Positions 1-5,799 of a DNA stretch of 7,110 nt are shown here, piece after piece. The position numbers were made by a program, and so were the translations under genes. Source of the stretch: Candidatus Dormiibacterota bacterium. GTDB lineage: Bacteria > Chloroflexota > Dormibacteria > Aeolococcales > Aeolococcaceae. The DNA lies in the NCBI GenBank assembly GCA_003136295.1, contig PLDZ01000238.1:462-7571 (forward strand). The letters are read 5' to 3'. Each line of letters starts with the position of its first letter. Positions within the stretch are counted from its first letter, which is position 1. The notes beneath the pieces were generated by a model. It saw only the letters and a program-made list of their open reading frames with translations. It ran no database searches and was not told the origin of the DNA.

Positions 1-455
1 TCCGGACAGAAGCTGACGTCGATGTCGCGACCCAGCTTGGCGATGAGCCGCGCAACGCGCTTGGTGACCCCCGGATACACCGTGCTGCGCAGGACGACAT
101 GGTGACCGTCGACGAGGTGGACGGTCAGAGGCGTGATCACGCGCGCGACCGCCTCCACATCCGGGCTCAGGTAGCGGTCGACGGGAGTGCCCACGACCAC
201 GACGATGTGTTCGCTGCGGTCGATCGCGGTCGCGTCGGTCGTCGCGCGCAGACGGCCCGCAGCCAGCACACGCGTGAGCGTCTCAGGCGCTCCGATTTCG
301 GCGAACGGCATCGCGCCGCCGTTGACGACATCGACCACATCGCTGTTGGTGTCGTAGAGGACCACGTCGAGGCCGCTCTCGGCAAAGGCGAGACCCAACG
401 GCAGGCCCACGTGGCCACACCCCCCGACAACGACGACGTCGTGCTCAAACTGCAT
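1..455 (-). CDS. Nucleotide-sugar (UDP-sugar) dehydrogenase, N-terminal part, cut by window edge
   Basis: This is the N-terminal Rossmann domain of a UDP-glucose/UDP-N-acetylmannosamine dehydrogenase-type enzyme, which oxidises a UDP-sugar to the uronic acid with NAD+ for surface polysaccharide synthesis. Only the first 151 residues are present; the rest lies beyond base 1. A hydrophobic first strand (residues 5-11) leads into the glycine-rich NAD loop GGCGHVG (residues 11-17). An acidic residue, D35, closes the second strand, where it would bind the adenosine ribose. VVVGTPVD (residues 86-93) and LRSTVYPG (122-129) match conserved family blocks. The ATG at 455 is preceded by GGAAAG on the minus strand (465-460), a good ribosome binding site. 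It starts 12 bases after the stop of the upstream glycosyltransferase gene, so the two are probably co-transcribed. The substrate (UDP-Glc, UDP-ManNAc or another) cannot be decided from this fragment. Confidence 0.9.
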   Translation of the reverse strand, partial: MQFEHDVVVVGGCGHVGLPLGLAFAESGLDVVLYDTNSDVVDVVNGGAMPFAEIGAPETLTRVLAAGRLRATTDATAIDRSEHIVVVVGTPVDRYLSPDVEAVARVITPLTVHLVDGHHVVLRSTVYPGVTKRVARLIAKLGRDIDVSFCP

Positions 456-467
456 CGGTCTTTCCAT

Positions 468-1706
468 CTATGTGGCTGCGACGAGTGGCTGATGACTCGC
501 TGTGTTGATCCGCTGTGGATGCTCTTCGGAAGGCGTGCCGTTGCGAACAATAAAGACAACCGCGAGCGTCACGGCCACGAAGGGCACCAGCTCAGTCGCC
601 AGCACTGGCGCGGCACCCACAGGATAGGTGAGCTGCGCGACCGTGAACGCCCACCCGGCCGCGATCACCGACCATGGCTTCGAACGCGCCACCGCCATGC
701 CGAGCGGCGCCAGGAAGAGGACATCGTAGGCGAGTGTGTGGAGGCCGATGACAACCGCGATGGCAATGGCAATGGCAGCCAAGAGCGGCGTGTCGACTCG
801 CCGGCGAATCCGAATCAGCACCACCAACGCCACAATCGCGAGGACCAGGAAGGCAATCTCAGCCGCTACTGTCGTCCCGGTCCAGCGCGCGAGCGTGCCC
901 GGCAGGCCGATGCCGATCTGAAACTCCCCCAGTTGTGTGGCGCTGCCGAGCCACTGGAGGCTGCACGACGGTCCGGCCATCAGAATGCTCAGCGCGCCGA
1001 TTGCGCCAACTGTCGCTGCACATCCGGCCACCGCCCGCCACCGTTGATCGATCAGCAGGGCGATGACGGCGAGAAAGATGAGCTGGGGCTTGACCGCGAC
1101 AAGTCCGAGCAGCAGGCCCGCCCCAAGGTCCTGATGCCGCCTGAGCAGGTCGAATGCCAGCAATGCGGCAACCAGAAGCAGCGCGTCGTTCTGCGCGAGG
1201 CTGAATTCGGTGTTCGCGATCTCGTTGAGCAACAGCCCGGCAACCACGGCTGCCACCAACAAGGGAGGCAAGCCGCCTCGCGCGCGCCACAGCAGAAAAA
1301 CGCAGGCGGCCAATGCCAGGCAGATGATCACCTCCCACAGGTTCACGGCTGTGGAAAGGTGGAGCGCCGCGAAGGGTGCCGCGAGGAGCGTCATCAGCGG
1401 CGGCTCGTTGAAGTGCCAGATGAGATCCGCCGCAGCGTGCGGCGCCACCACGCCGGGAACCAGGTGCTCGCCGGCGAGCTGCACCGACCTCGAGTAGATG
1501 CAGCCGAGGCCCTTGGCCTGTGCTTGATGGGCCGCGGCTACACCGGCGAAGTCAGAGCTCTGTGGGTACGTCACCGCGTAGCGAACGGCGGACAGGGCCA
1601 TCGCGATGGATCCGGTGACACTCGCGAGCGCCACGAGGTGCAGCGGTCTCCGGCGCGTCGTGGAAAGATCTGGCGGGCTTGGCGCTCGAAGTCCTTGAAG
1701 GGGCAT
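468..1706 (-). CDS. Polytopic membrane glycosyltransferase, GT87/DUF2029-like
   Basis: This 412-residue, strongly hydrophobic protein has about ten predicted membrane segments and resembles GT-C fold mannosyl/arabinosyl-type transferases that use polyprenyl-phosphate sugars outside the membrane. Family-like landmarks are a Ser-Asp-Phe after the first membrane segment (residues 51-53, the usual catalytic Asp position), HFNEPP before a helix (98-103), AQND at the start of a helix (171-174), VKPQL (205-209) and HTLAYD (323-328). The order and spacing fit DUF2029/GT87 proteins, and the length is normal for them. The first 22 residues are basic and likely cytoplasmic. No strong Shine-Dalgarno precedes the ATG at 1706, and a GTG start about 24 codons further in cannot be excluded. 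It lies 52 bases downstream of a second gene of the same type and just upstream of a nucleotide-sugar dehydrogenase, which suggests a glycan or glycolipid role. Donor and acceptor are unknown. Confidence 0.82.
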   Translation of the reverse strand: MPLQGLRAPSPPDLSTTRRRPLHLVALASVTGSIAMALSAVRYAVTYPQSSDFAGVAAAHQAQAKGLGCIYSRSVQLAGEHLVPGVVAPHAAADLIWHFNEPPLMTLLAAPFAALHLSTAVNLWEVIICLALAACVFLLWRARGGLPPLLVAAVVAGLLLNEIANTEFSLAQNDALLLVAALLAFDLLRRHQDLGAGLLLGLVAVKPQLIFLAVIALLIDQRWRAVAGCAATVGAIGALSILMAGPSCSLQWLGSATQLGEFQIGIGLPGTLARWTGTTVAAEIAFLVLAIVALVVLIRIRRRVDTPLLAAIAIAIAVVIGLHTLAYDVLFLAPLGMAVARSKPWSVIAAGWAFTVAQLTYPVGAAPVLATELVPFVAVTLAVVFIVRNGTPSEEHPQRINTASHQPLVAAT

Positions 1707-1758
1707 CTGCGCGAGGACCCTACCGCCGAGAGGCGATCGACGCCGAAGACGTTACCGA

Positions 1759-3030
1759 CTAGCTACGGGTTTGGGCGCCCCCAAAACCAGCCACCTGTAG
1801 TCTCGGCACCTCGGCACGCTCACGATTCCCACGGGTCGCGATGCAGGCGAGCGCCGCTGCGGCGACCAGCGCCCACCCGGCCAGCTGACCCGGCGGAAAG
1901 GTCGCCCCGTCGATGAGATCGACAGCGGCGGCAACGGTGATCACGGCCCAGGCGCCGAGCACGAGCGTCACGGGCGACGCGAACGTGAGCACCGAGATCG
2001 ATCCGGTGCGCCGTGCCGCCGCCGCGACGCCGATCACCAGCGCCGGGGCGAGCATCACGAGGTCGTCCGGGTATGCGTGTGGCGAGGCAACCAGGGAGAG
2101 CACCGCAGCACCAACCAGGGCCGTGTCCAGCCGGCTCGGGTCGCGGCGGACGGTCGTGCCGAGCCAGACTGCGGTCGCGCAGGCCAGCAGGGAGGCGACG
2201 AGGCCGATGAGATGCGCCCCGAGCCCGTTGCCGAACAGGGATCCGACCACCCCGATGAAACTCACCATGGACGCGAGCTCCCACCGCGTGGTCGAGGAGG
2301 CGAGGACGCTCACGAATCCCGCGTCACCTCCCGGCCCCACAAGGACGATTGACGCGAGCGCGAGTCCCGCGGCTCCGGCGATGGCGCCGGTGATCACCCG
2401 GCGTTCGCGCCAGCCGAGCAGGAACGCCAGCAATCCCAGGGCGAGGTGCGGTTTGGCGATCCCGGCCGACACCACCAGCACCGCGGCACCGGTTGCGAGG
2501 TGTCCGCCACGCCACGACCGGTAGGCGAGGACGAGACCGAGGGCGAGCACGGGCGTCCACTGCGCCTGCAGGAACATCGTCCAGGTACCCATCCCGGCGA
2601 GCGCCGCAGCACCTACCGCCGTCTGCCAGATGCGCGGGGTGCCAGGGGGCCACTCCACGCTCCGCACGGCGAGCACGACGGCGAGGAGGAGCACCGCAAG
2701 CTCGAGGACCGACCAGACGCGATACGCCGCGTCGAGTGGCAGGAAGGTCGCGGGCAGCACGAGCGCGGCGGCGACCGGGGTATTGACGAACGGGAGGTTC
2801 GCCTCAGTATCCGGAGCGATCAGCGCGCTGTGCAGCGGTTGCTGCACCGCCGGGCTGTACAGGTCACCGGTGTGTCCATCGCGGAGCAGGGTCCCGCCGA
2901 CATAGAACGCGGTGAAATCGCTCCGACCCATATCGAAGCTGCTGACCTGGGTCCAGATGACCGCGTATGCGATCAGCAGGGCCGCGGCGATCGCGATGAT
3001 CAACCGGGCAGACCGGAGAGATCTGCTCAC
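1759..3030 (-). CDS. Polytopic membrane glycosyltransferase, GT87/DUF2029-like (second copy)
   Basis: The reading frame stays open upstream to 3366, but I start the gene at the GTG at 3030. The protein then begins with a short basic stretch followed by a membrane helix (residues about 9-27), and the longer version would overlap the divergent plus-strand gene. The 423-residue product has about ten membrane segments. Landmarks match GT87/DUF2029: SDFTAFYVGG just outside helix 1 (residues 37-46, with D38 as likely catalytic Asp), FVNTP (81-85), QAQWTP at the head of a helix (155-160), AKPHL (192-196) and SPHAYPDDL (316-324). It is related in layout but clearly divergent from the downstream gene, so the pair is not a recent duplication. 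A TAGGCT box seven bases upstream of the GTG suggests leaderless transcription. The product likely transfers a sugar from a polyprenyl-phosphate donor; the acceptor is unknown. Confidence 0.82.
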   Translation of the reverse strand: MSRSLRSARLIIAIAAALLIAYAVIWTQVSSFDMGRSDFTAFYVGGTLLRDGHTGDLYSPAVQQPLHSALIAPDTEANLPFVNTPVAAALVLPATFLPLDAAYRVWSVLELAVLLLAVVLAVRSVEWPPGTPRIWQTAVGAAALAGMGTWTMFLQAQWTPVLALGLVLAYRSWRGGHLATGAAVLVVSAGIAKPHLALGLLAFLLGWRERRVITGAIAGAAGLALASIVLVGPGGDAGFVSVLASSTTRWELASMVSFIGVVGSLFGNGLGAHLIGLVASLLACATAVWLGTTVRRDPSRLDTALVGAAVLSLVASPHAYPDDLVMLAPALVIGVAAAARRTGSISVLTFASPVTLVLGAWAVITVAAAVDLIDGATFPPGQLAGWALVAAAALACIATRGNRERAEVPRLQVAGFGGAQTRS

Positions 3031-3037
3031 TTCAGGC

Positions 3038-3043
3038 AGCCTA
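3038..3043 (-). promoter_or_regulatory. -10 element for a leaderless glycosyltransferase transcript
   Basis: On the minus strand TAGGCT fits the actinobacterial TANNNT -10 pattern and ends seven bases before the GTG at 3030. That would place the transcription start at or next to the start codon. There is no recognisable TTGACA-like -35 and no good Shine-Dalgarno, which is consistent with leaderless expression. This is inferred from pattern and spacing only. Confidence 0.45.
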
Positions 3044-3056
3044 TCCGCTGCGATTG

Positions 3057-3071
3057 CGCACGCCTCGTGCG
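3057..3071. repeat. Short inverted repeat in the divergent intergenic region
   Basis: CGCACG and CGTGCG form a perfect 6-base inverted repeat with a 3-base spacer. It is centred about 34 bases upstream of the predicted start of the leaderless glycosyltransferase transcript, over where a -35 box would lie. It could be a regulator half-site pair or chance in GC-rich DNA. The rest of the 165-base spacer (3031-3195) holds no other clear element except the ribosome binding site AGAGGAG (3183-3189) of the plus-strand remnant. Confidence 0.3.
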
Positions 3072-3195
3072 TTATCAGCCCGTCACACTGCGAGCGCACG
3101 AACCCTGAACGCCGCCAGTCGCGGGGCGCACCGACTCGAGGCGTGAGGCAGCCCCCTGCTGCGACACTTGAACAGTCCACAAAGAGGAGCCCGCC

Positions 3196-3434
3196 ATGCC
3201 CGCCATCAATGAGAAAGGTGTGTTCGTCCTCGCCGATCGCGCGCTCGACAGAGTCGTGCAGCAGATCGGCGATGACCCCAAGGCCGCCTTCGCCTCCATC
3301 GTCGCCAGGACGAGTTGAGCCCGGTGGCGGACGCGTGGAGGGAGATCGGCGTCTTCGCCGCGGCAATTCCCGTGCCTGACGACGCGCCGCTCAGGCAGCG
3401 CTTGCCTGGGATCACCGGTCGCGATCCAGGGTGA
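3196..3434 (+). pseudogene. Remnant of a TIGR03086-family (DinB/mycothiol-dependent-like) protein with internal deletions
   Basis: Two separate pieces of one protein family are visible. The first, 3196-3318, has a good ribosome binding site (AGAGGAG, 3183-3189) and encodes 40 residues. It begins MPAINEKGVFVLADRALDRV, which is the N-terminal helix of TIGR03086-type proteins, and jumps after GDD to PKAAFASIV, which I recognise as sequence from the middle of such proteins, before a TGA at 3316. The second piece, 3318-3434, is in another frame and encodes the typical C-terminus, including WREIGVFAAAIPVPDDAP and a final ITGRDP. Intact members are roughly 190-200 residues of DinB-like helical bundle, so well over half is missing, apparently through two deletions plus a frameshift. 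The stop at 3432-3434 overlaps the GTG of the next gene (GTGA), which shows that the two were an operon. A GTG at 3324 could restart translation in the C-terminal frame. Homology is from memory and needs a search. Confidence 0.72.
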
Positions 3435-3796
3435 TCACCGCCACGCACTGCGTCGTATACGCGGATGATCCGGAACGAGCCAGGGCGTTCTTTCGAGATG
3501 TGCTCGAGATGCCGAACGTCGACATTCATGGAGGCTGGCTCATCTTCAAGCTCCCGCCGGCCGAGCTCGGCGTCCATCCTGCCGGCGAGGGCTCGCCTGG
3601 TGGACATCACGAACTCTTCCTGATGTGCGACGACATCGATCGAACCGTCGCCGACCTGACCGCCAAAGGGGTGGAATTCACGGGGCCGATCAGCACCGCC
3701 CGGTTCGGACGGCTGTCCCGCATGCGAATTCCGGGAGGCGGAGAGATCGGTCTCTACCAGCCTTCGCACCCCACCGCGTACGACCTGGAGTGCTGA
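3431..3796 (+). CDS. VOC (glyoxalase/bleomycin-resistance fold) family protein
   Basis: The 121-residue product is a single-chain vicinal-oxygen-chelate protein made of two beta-alpha-beta-beta-beta modules. The first module starts at residue 2 and carries the helix DDPERARAFFRDVLEM (12-27). The second runs from HHELFLMCDDIDRTVADLTAKG (59-80, a strand followed by a helix) to the final strands and the PGGGEIGLYQP block (101-111). H6, E61 and E105 lie where VOC enzymes place metal ligands, but the full ligand set is not certain. The length is normal and the gene looks intact. Its GTG start overlaps the stop of the broken upstream gene (GTGA at 3431-3434) and it has only a weak ribosome binding site of its own, so it was probably translated by coupling. 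Substrate is unknown; family members include lyases, dioxygenases and antibiotic-binding proteins. Confidence 0.88.
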   Translation: MITATHCVVYADDPERARAFFRDVLEMPNVDIHGGWLIFKLPPAELGVHPAGEGSPGGHHELFLMCDDIDRTVADLTAKGVEFTGPISTARFGRLSRMRIPGGGEIGLYQPSHPTAYDLEC

Positions 3797-3819
3797 AACG
3801 CGTCAGCATCCTCGCGTTT
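3796..3819. promoter_or_regulatory. Inverted repeat: possible terminator or operator
   Basis: AAACGCG (3796-3802) and CGCGTTT (3813-3819) are perfectly complementary with a 10-base loop. The structure begins at the last base of the VOC stop codon and ends in TTT, so the RNA could act as a short weak terminator. It also sits 13 to 36 bases upstream of the -10 box of the hydrolase promoter, so as DNA it could be an operator covering the -35 region. The sequence alone does not decide between these. Confidence 0.4.
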
Positions 3820-3831
3820 GCGGTGGCTCGG

Positions 3832-3837
3832 TACCAT
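3832..3837 (+). promoter_or_regulatory. -10 element for a leaderless hydrolase transcript
   Basis: TACCAT matches TANNNT and ends six bases before the GTG at 3844, the spacing expected when transcription starts on the first base of the start codon. There is no Shine-Dalgarno in front of that GTG, which supports leaderless translation and the choice of this start. No -35 consensus is visible at the usual distance. Confidence 0.5.
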
Positions 3838-3843
3838 GAGATA

Positions 3844-4761
3844 GTGAGTTCCGAAACACGCTGGCACATGGTCCAGGCGCCCGACGGCCGGCAGCTCGAG
3901 GTGGTGTCCGCCGGACCCGAAAGCGGGCGCTGCTTTCTGTTTCACAGCGGGACGCCGTCAGCGGCCGGCGCGTACGCTCCGCTCGTCGCCGAGCTTGCCA
4001 GGCGCGACCTGCGTTTCCTGACGTTCTCCCGCCCCGGTTACGCCGGGTCGTCCGCCATGACGGGCCGGGCCGTTGGCGATGTGGCGACCGACGTGCAGGC
4101 CATCCTCGATGCGTTGAACATCGGCTCATTCTTCTGCGCTGGACAGTCCGGTGGCGGCCCCCACGCCCTGGCCTGTGCAGCATTGCTTGCTGACCGTGTC
4201 ATCGCGACGGCGACGCTCGCCGGTGTCGCGCCGAGGTCGGCGCCAGCGCTCGACTGGCTCGCCGGCATGGGAGCAGAGAACGTCGAGGAGTTCGAGGCGG
4301 CCGCGAACGGTCGCGAGGCGCTCGAACCCTTCCTCGAGCGCGAGGCGGCTTCCTTGAAGGACGTCCAACCGGCGGAGGTCGCGGCCTCCTTGGGCGGCCT
4401 CGTCAGCGATGTCGACCGTTCGGTGCTCACCGGCGGTTACGCCGAGTTCATGGCCGGCAGCTTCCAACGCGCCGTATCGACAGGGATCTCAGGTTGGCGC
4501 GATGACGACATCGCGTTCGTCACGCCGTGGGGATTCGACGTCCCGGCCATCGAGACGCCGGTTGCCGTCTGGCAAGGAGGCGCCGATCGAATGGTGCCGA
4601 TGGCGCACGGTGCGTGGCTTGCGGCCCACATCCCCGGGGCGGAGCAACACCTCCTCCCTGCCGAGGGCCATCTCTCGCTCGCAATCAATAAGATCGGTGA
4701 TGTGCTGGACGGCTTGCTCGCGATGGGCGAGGCCGCGGCGCACCCGGCTCGCGCATCGTGA
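3844..4761 (+). CDS. Alpha/beta hydrolase
   Basis: The 305-residue product is a canonical alpha/beta hydrolase. FLFHSGTPSA (31-40) is the oxyanion-hole segment, with HSGTP in place of the common HGxP. The nucleophile elbow is GQSGGG (100-105, nucleophile S102). The acid is D248 in GGADRMVP, and the histidine is H276 in EGHLS. The region from about 135 to 225 is the helical cap that shapes the substrate pocket. The frame is open upstream to 3625, but that part overlaps the VOC gene. I therefore start at GTG 3844, supported by a TACCAT -10 box six bases upstream; ATG 3868 is an alternative that removes eight residues. There is no signal peptide, so the enzyme is probably cytoplasmic. It lies 47 bases after the VOC gene and probably has its own promoter. 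It is likely an esterase or similar hydrolase; the substrate cannot be told. Confidence 0.92.
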   Translation: MSSETRWHMVQAPDGRQLEVVSAGPESGRCFLFHSGTPSAAGAYAPLVAELARRDLRFLTFSRPGYAGSSAMTGRAVGDVATDVQAILDALNIGSFFCAGQSGGGPHALACAALLADRVIATATLAGVAPRSAPALDWLAGMGAENVEEFEAAANGREALEPFLEREAASLKDVQPAEVAASLGGLVSDVDRSVLTGGYAEFMAGSFQRAVSTGISGWRDDDIAFVTPWGFDVPAIETPVAVWQGGADRMVPMAHGAWLAAHIPGAEQHLLPAEGHLSLAINKIGDVLDGLLAMGEAAAHPARAS

Positions 4762-4767
4762 ACACCG

Positions 4768-4773
4768 TATAGT
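4768..4773 (+). promoter_or_regulatory. Probable -10 box of the SH3-domain protein gene
   Basis: TATAGT is a near-consensus -10 hexamer just seven bases after the hydrolase stop codon, in an otherwise GC-rich spacer. It would start a transcript near 4780, giving a leader of about 33 bases that contains the ribosome binding site GGAGAGGAG (4795-4803). No clear -35 is visible. Confidence 0.5.
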
Positions 4774-4812
4774 CGCCGCAGCCTTCGAGGATGCGGAGAG
4801 GAGATCAAACCC

Positions 4813-5763
4813 ATGACACCTGATGAGGTCAAGCAGAGCATCACCACCTGGTGCTCGTCGGACGATGACCTGGAGATCGCCTCCGACCGCTTCGAGCCCG
4901 GCACGGACTTCTCGTTCGGGCTGAAGGCCGGAACGCTGAGCACAGCGCCTGTCGACCTGACGGTGCTCAAGACGGACGGCGCCGATCGCGTCACCATCCG
5001 GCGGAGCGTGACGCTCACCGGCGACAACGTCGATGCCGCCAATCAGCTGGTCGCCTCGCGCCCCGGCTCCGTCACCGCCGCAGTGGAACGGTCTGGCGCT
5101 GACACCACCGTCGTGGTGCAGACGTATGTCTACCTGGACGGCTTGAGCAAGCACACGTTCGTGCAGGCGGTCGCCGAGCTCGCACGCACGAGCACGCTGC
5201 TCGATGCCATCGGTGGCGTTGAAACCGCCTCCGTGGTCGACCAGGAAGCAGCAAGCGTGGCATCCGACGCGGTTGATACCGATTTCGAGCCCGACTCCAC
5301 AGCTGTCGACGAAGCGGCAGTGACCCCAACGCCGGCAATCCCTGCAGCCTCCACGTTCCAGCAGCCCGCGTTTCCGCAGCCAAGCTCGATCCCATCCGGG
5401 ACCCCGGTTGGCCAGCCGCTGCCGACCCCGAGCTTCACGCCGCAGCCGTATCAGCCCGCGCAGGCACAACCGGTGCAGCCGGCCTACTCACCGCAGCCCG
5501 CTCAGGCGTACCAGGCACAGCCCGTACAAGCCCAGCCGGCGCCCCAGCCTTCCCCTGGGGGTGGGTGGGCGCCGAATCACTCGGTCCCGCCGCAGGGACT
5601 GCGAGCGTGGAGTGCCCCTGCCCCGTCCGGACCCGTCGTGGCCAACCTCGCCCCCGGATTGCCCATTCAGGTTGCCGAGGTCCGCGGAGCGTGGGCACGA
5701 GTGATCTGCTCCAACGGTTGGACCGGCTGGATCGACGGCCGCATCATCGGCGTCGCTGCCTGA
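4813..5763 (+). CDS. Three-part protein: N-terminal domain, Pro/Gln-rich linker, C-terminal bacterial SH3 domain
   Basis: The 316-residue product starts at ATG 4813, nine bases after the strong ribosome binding site GGAGAGGAG. Residues 1-135 form a globular alpha/beta domain; its pattern (a strand with VTLTGDNVDAANQLVA at 66-81, then strands and a helix ending near 134) resembles YbjN or type III secretion chaperone-like domains, but this is a weak resemblance. Residues 136-170 are acidic. Residues 171-257 are rich in Pro, Gln and Ala with degenerate repeats such as QPVQP and AQPAPQP, and are surely disordered. Residues 258-316 are an SH3b/SH3_3 domain with the diagnostic VRGAWARV and NGWTGWIDGR. 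There is no signal peptide or membrane helix, although SH3b domains usually work outside the cytoplasm on peptidoglycan, so a cytoplasmic binding role must be considered. The gene has its own likely promoter. Function is unknown. Confidence 0.85.
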   Translation: MTPDEVKQSITTWCSSDDDLEIASDRFEPGTDFSFGLKAGTLSTAPVDLTVLKTDGADRVTIRRSVTLTGDNVDAANQLVASRPGSVTAAVERSGADTTVVVQTYVYLDGLSKHTFVQAVAELARTSTLLDAIGGVETASVVDQEAASVASDAVDTDFEPDSTAVDEAAVTPTPAIPAASTFQQPAFPQPSSIPSGTPVGQPLPTPSFTPQPYQPAQAQPVQPAYSPQPAQAYQAQPVQAQPAPQPSPGGGWAPNHSVPPQGLRAWSAPAPSGPVVANLAPGLPIQVAEVRGAWARVICSNGWTGWIDGRIIGVAA

Positions 5764-5799
5764 CCTTCGGCGTGCGATGAGCACCGGCTCGGACGACGG

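Noticed and set aside
131..142. Palindromes centred on TGATCA (131-142, 2389-2398, 3430-3439, and single TGATCA sites near 1325, 1938, 2997, 5992)
   Set aside because: They look frequent for a GC-rich window, but nearly all lie within codons for Val/Ile/Thr or Ile/Ile pairs, and spacing is irregular. Codon usage explains them better than a binding-site family.
99..1916. Plus-strand 605-codon open frame over the glycosyltransferase genes
   Set aside because: It is antisense to two well-supported membrane proteins and encodes a low-complexity Arg/His/Gln/Asp-rich sequence with no domain pattern; it arises from high GC codon bias.
3031..3366. N-terminal extension of the minus-strand glycosyltransferase up to 3366
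   Set aside because: The extra 112 residues have no membrane or family features and overlap the plus-strand remnant and its ribosome binding site. The protein proper begins at GTG 3030.
3625..3843. N-terminal extension of the hydrolase up to 3625
   Set aside because: It overlaps the VOC gene in another frame and encodes Arg-rich shadow sequence; the fold starts just after 3844.
5323..5583. Pro/Gln repeat region as a possible DNA repeat array
   Set aside because: The units are degenerate at DNA level and reflect the disordered protein linker; no tandem DNA repeat of constant length is present.
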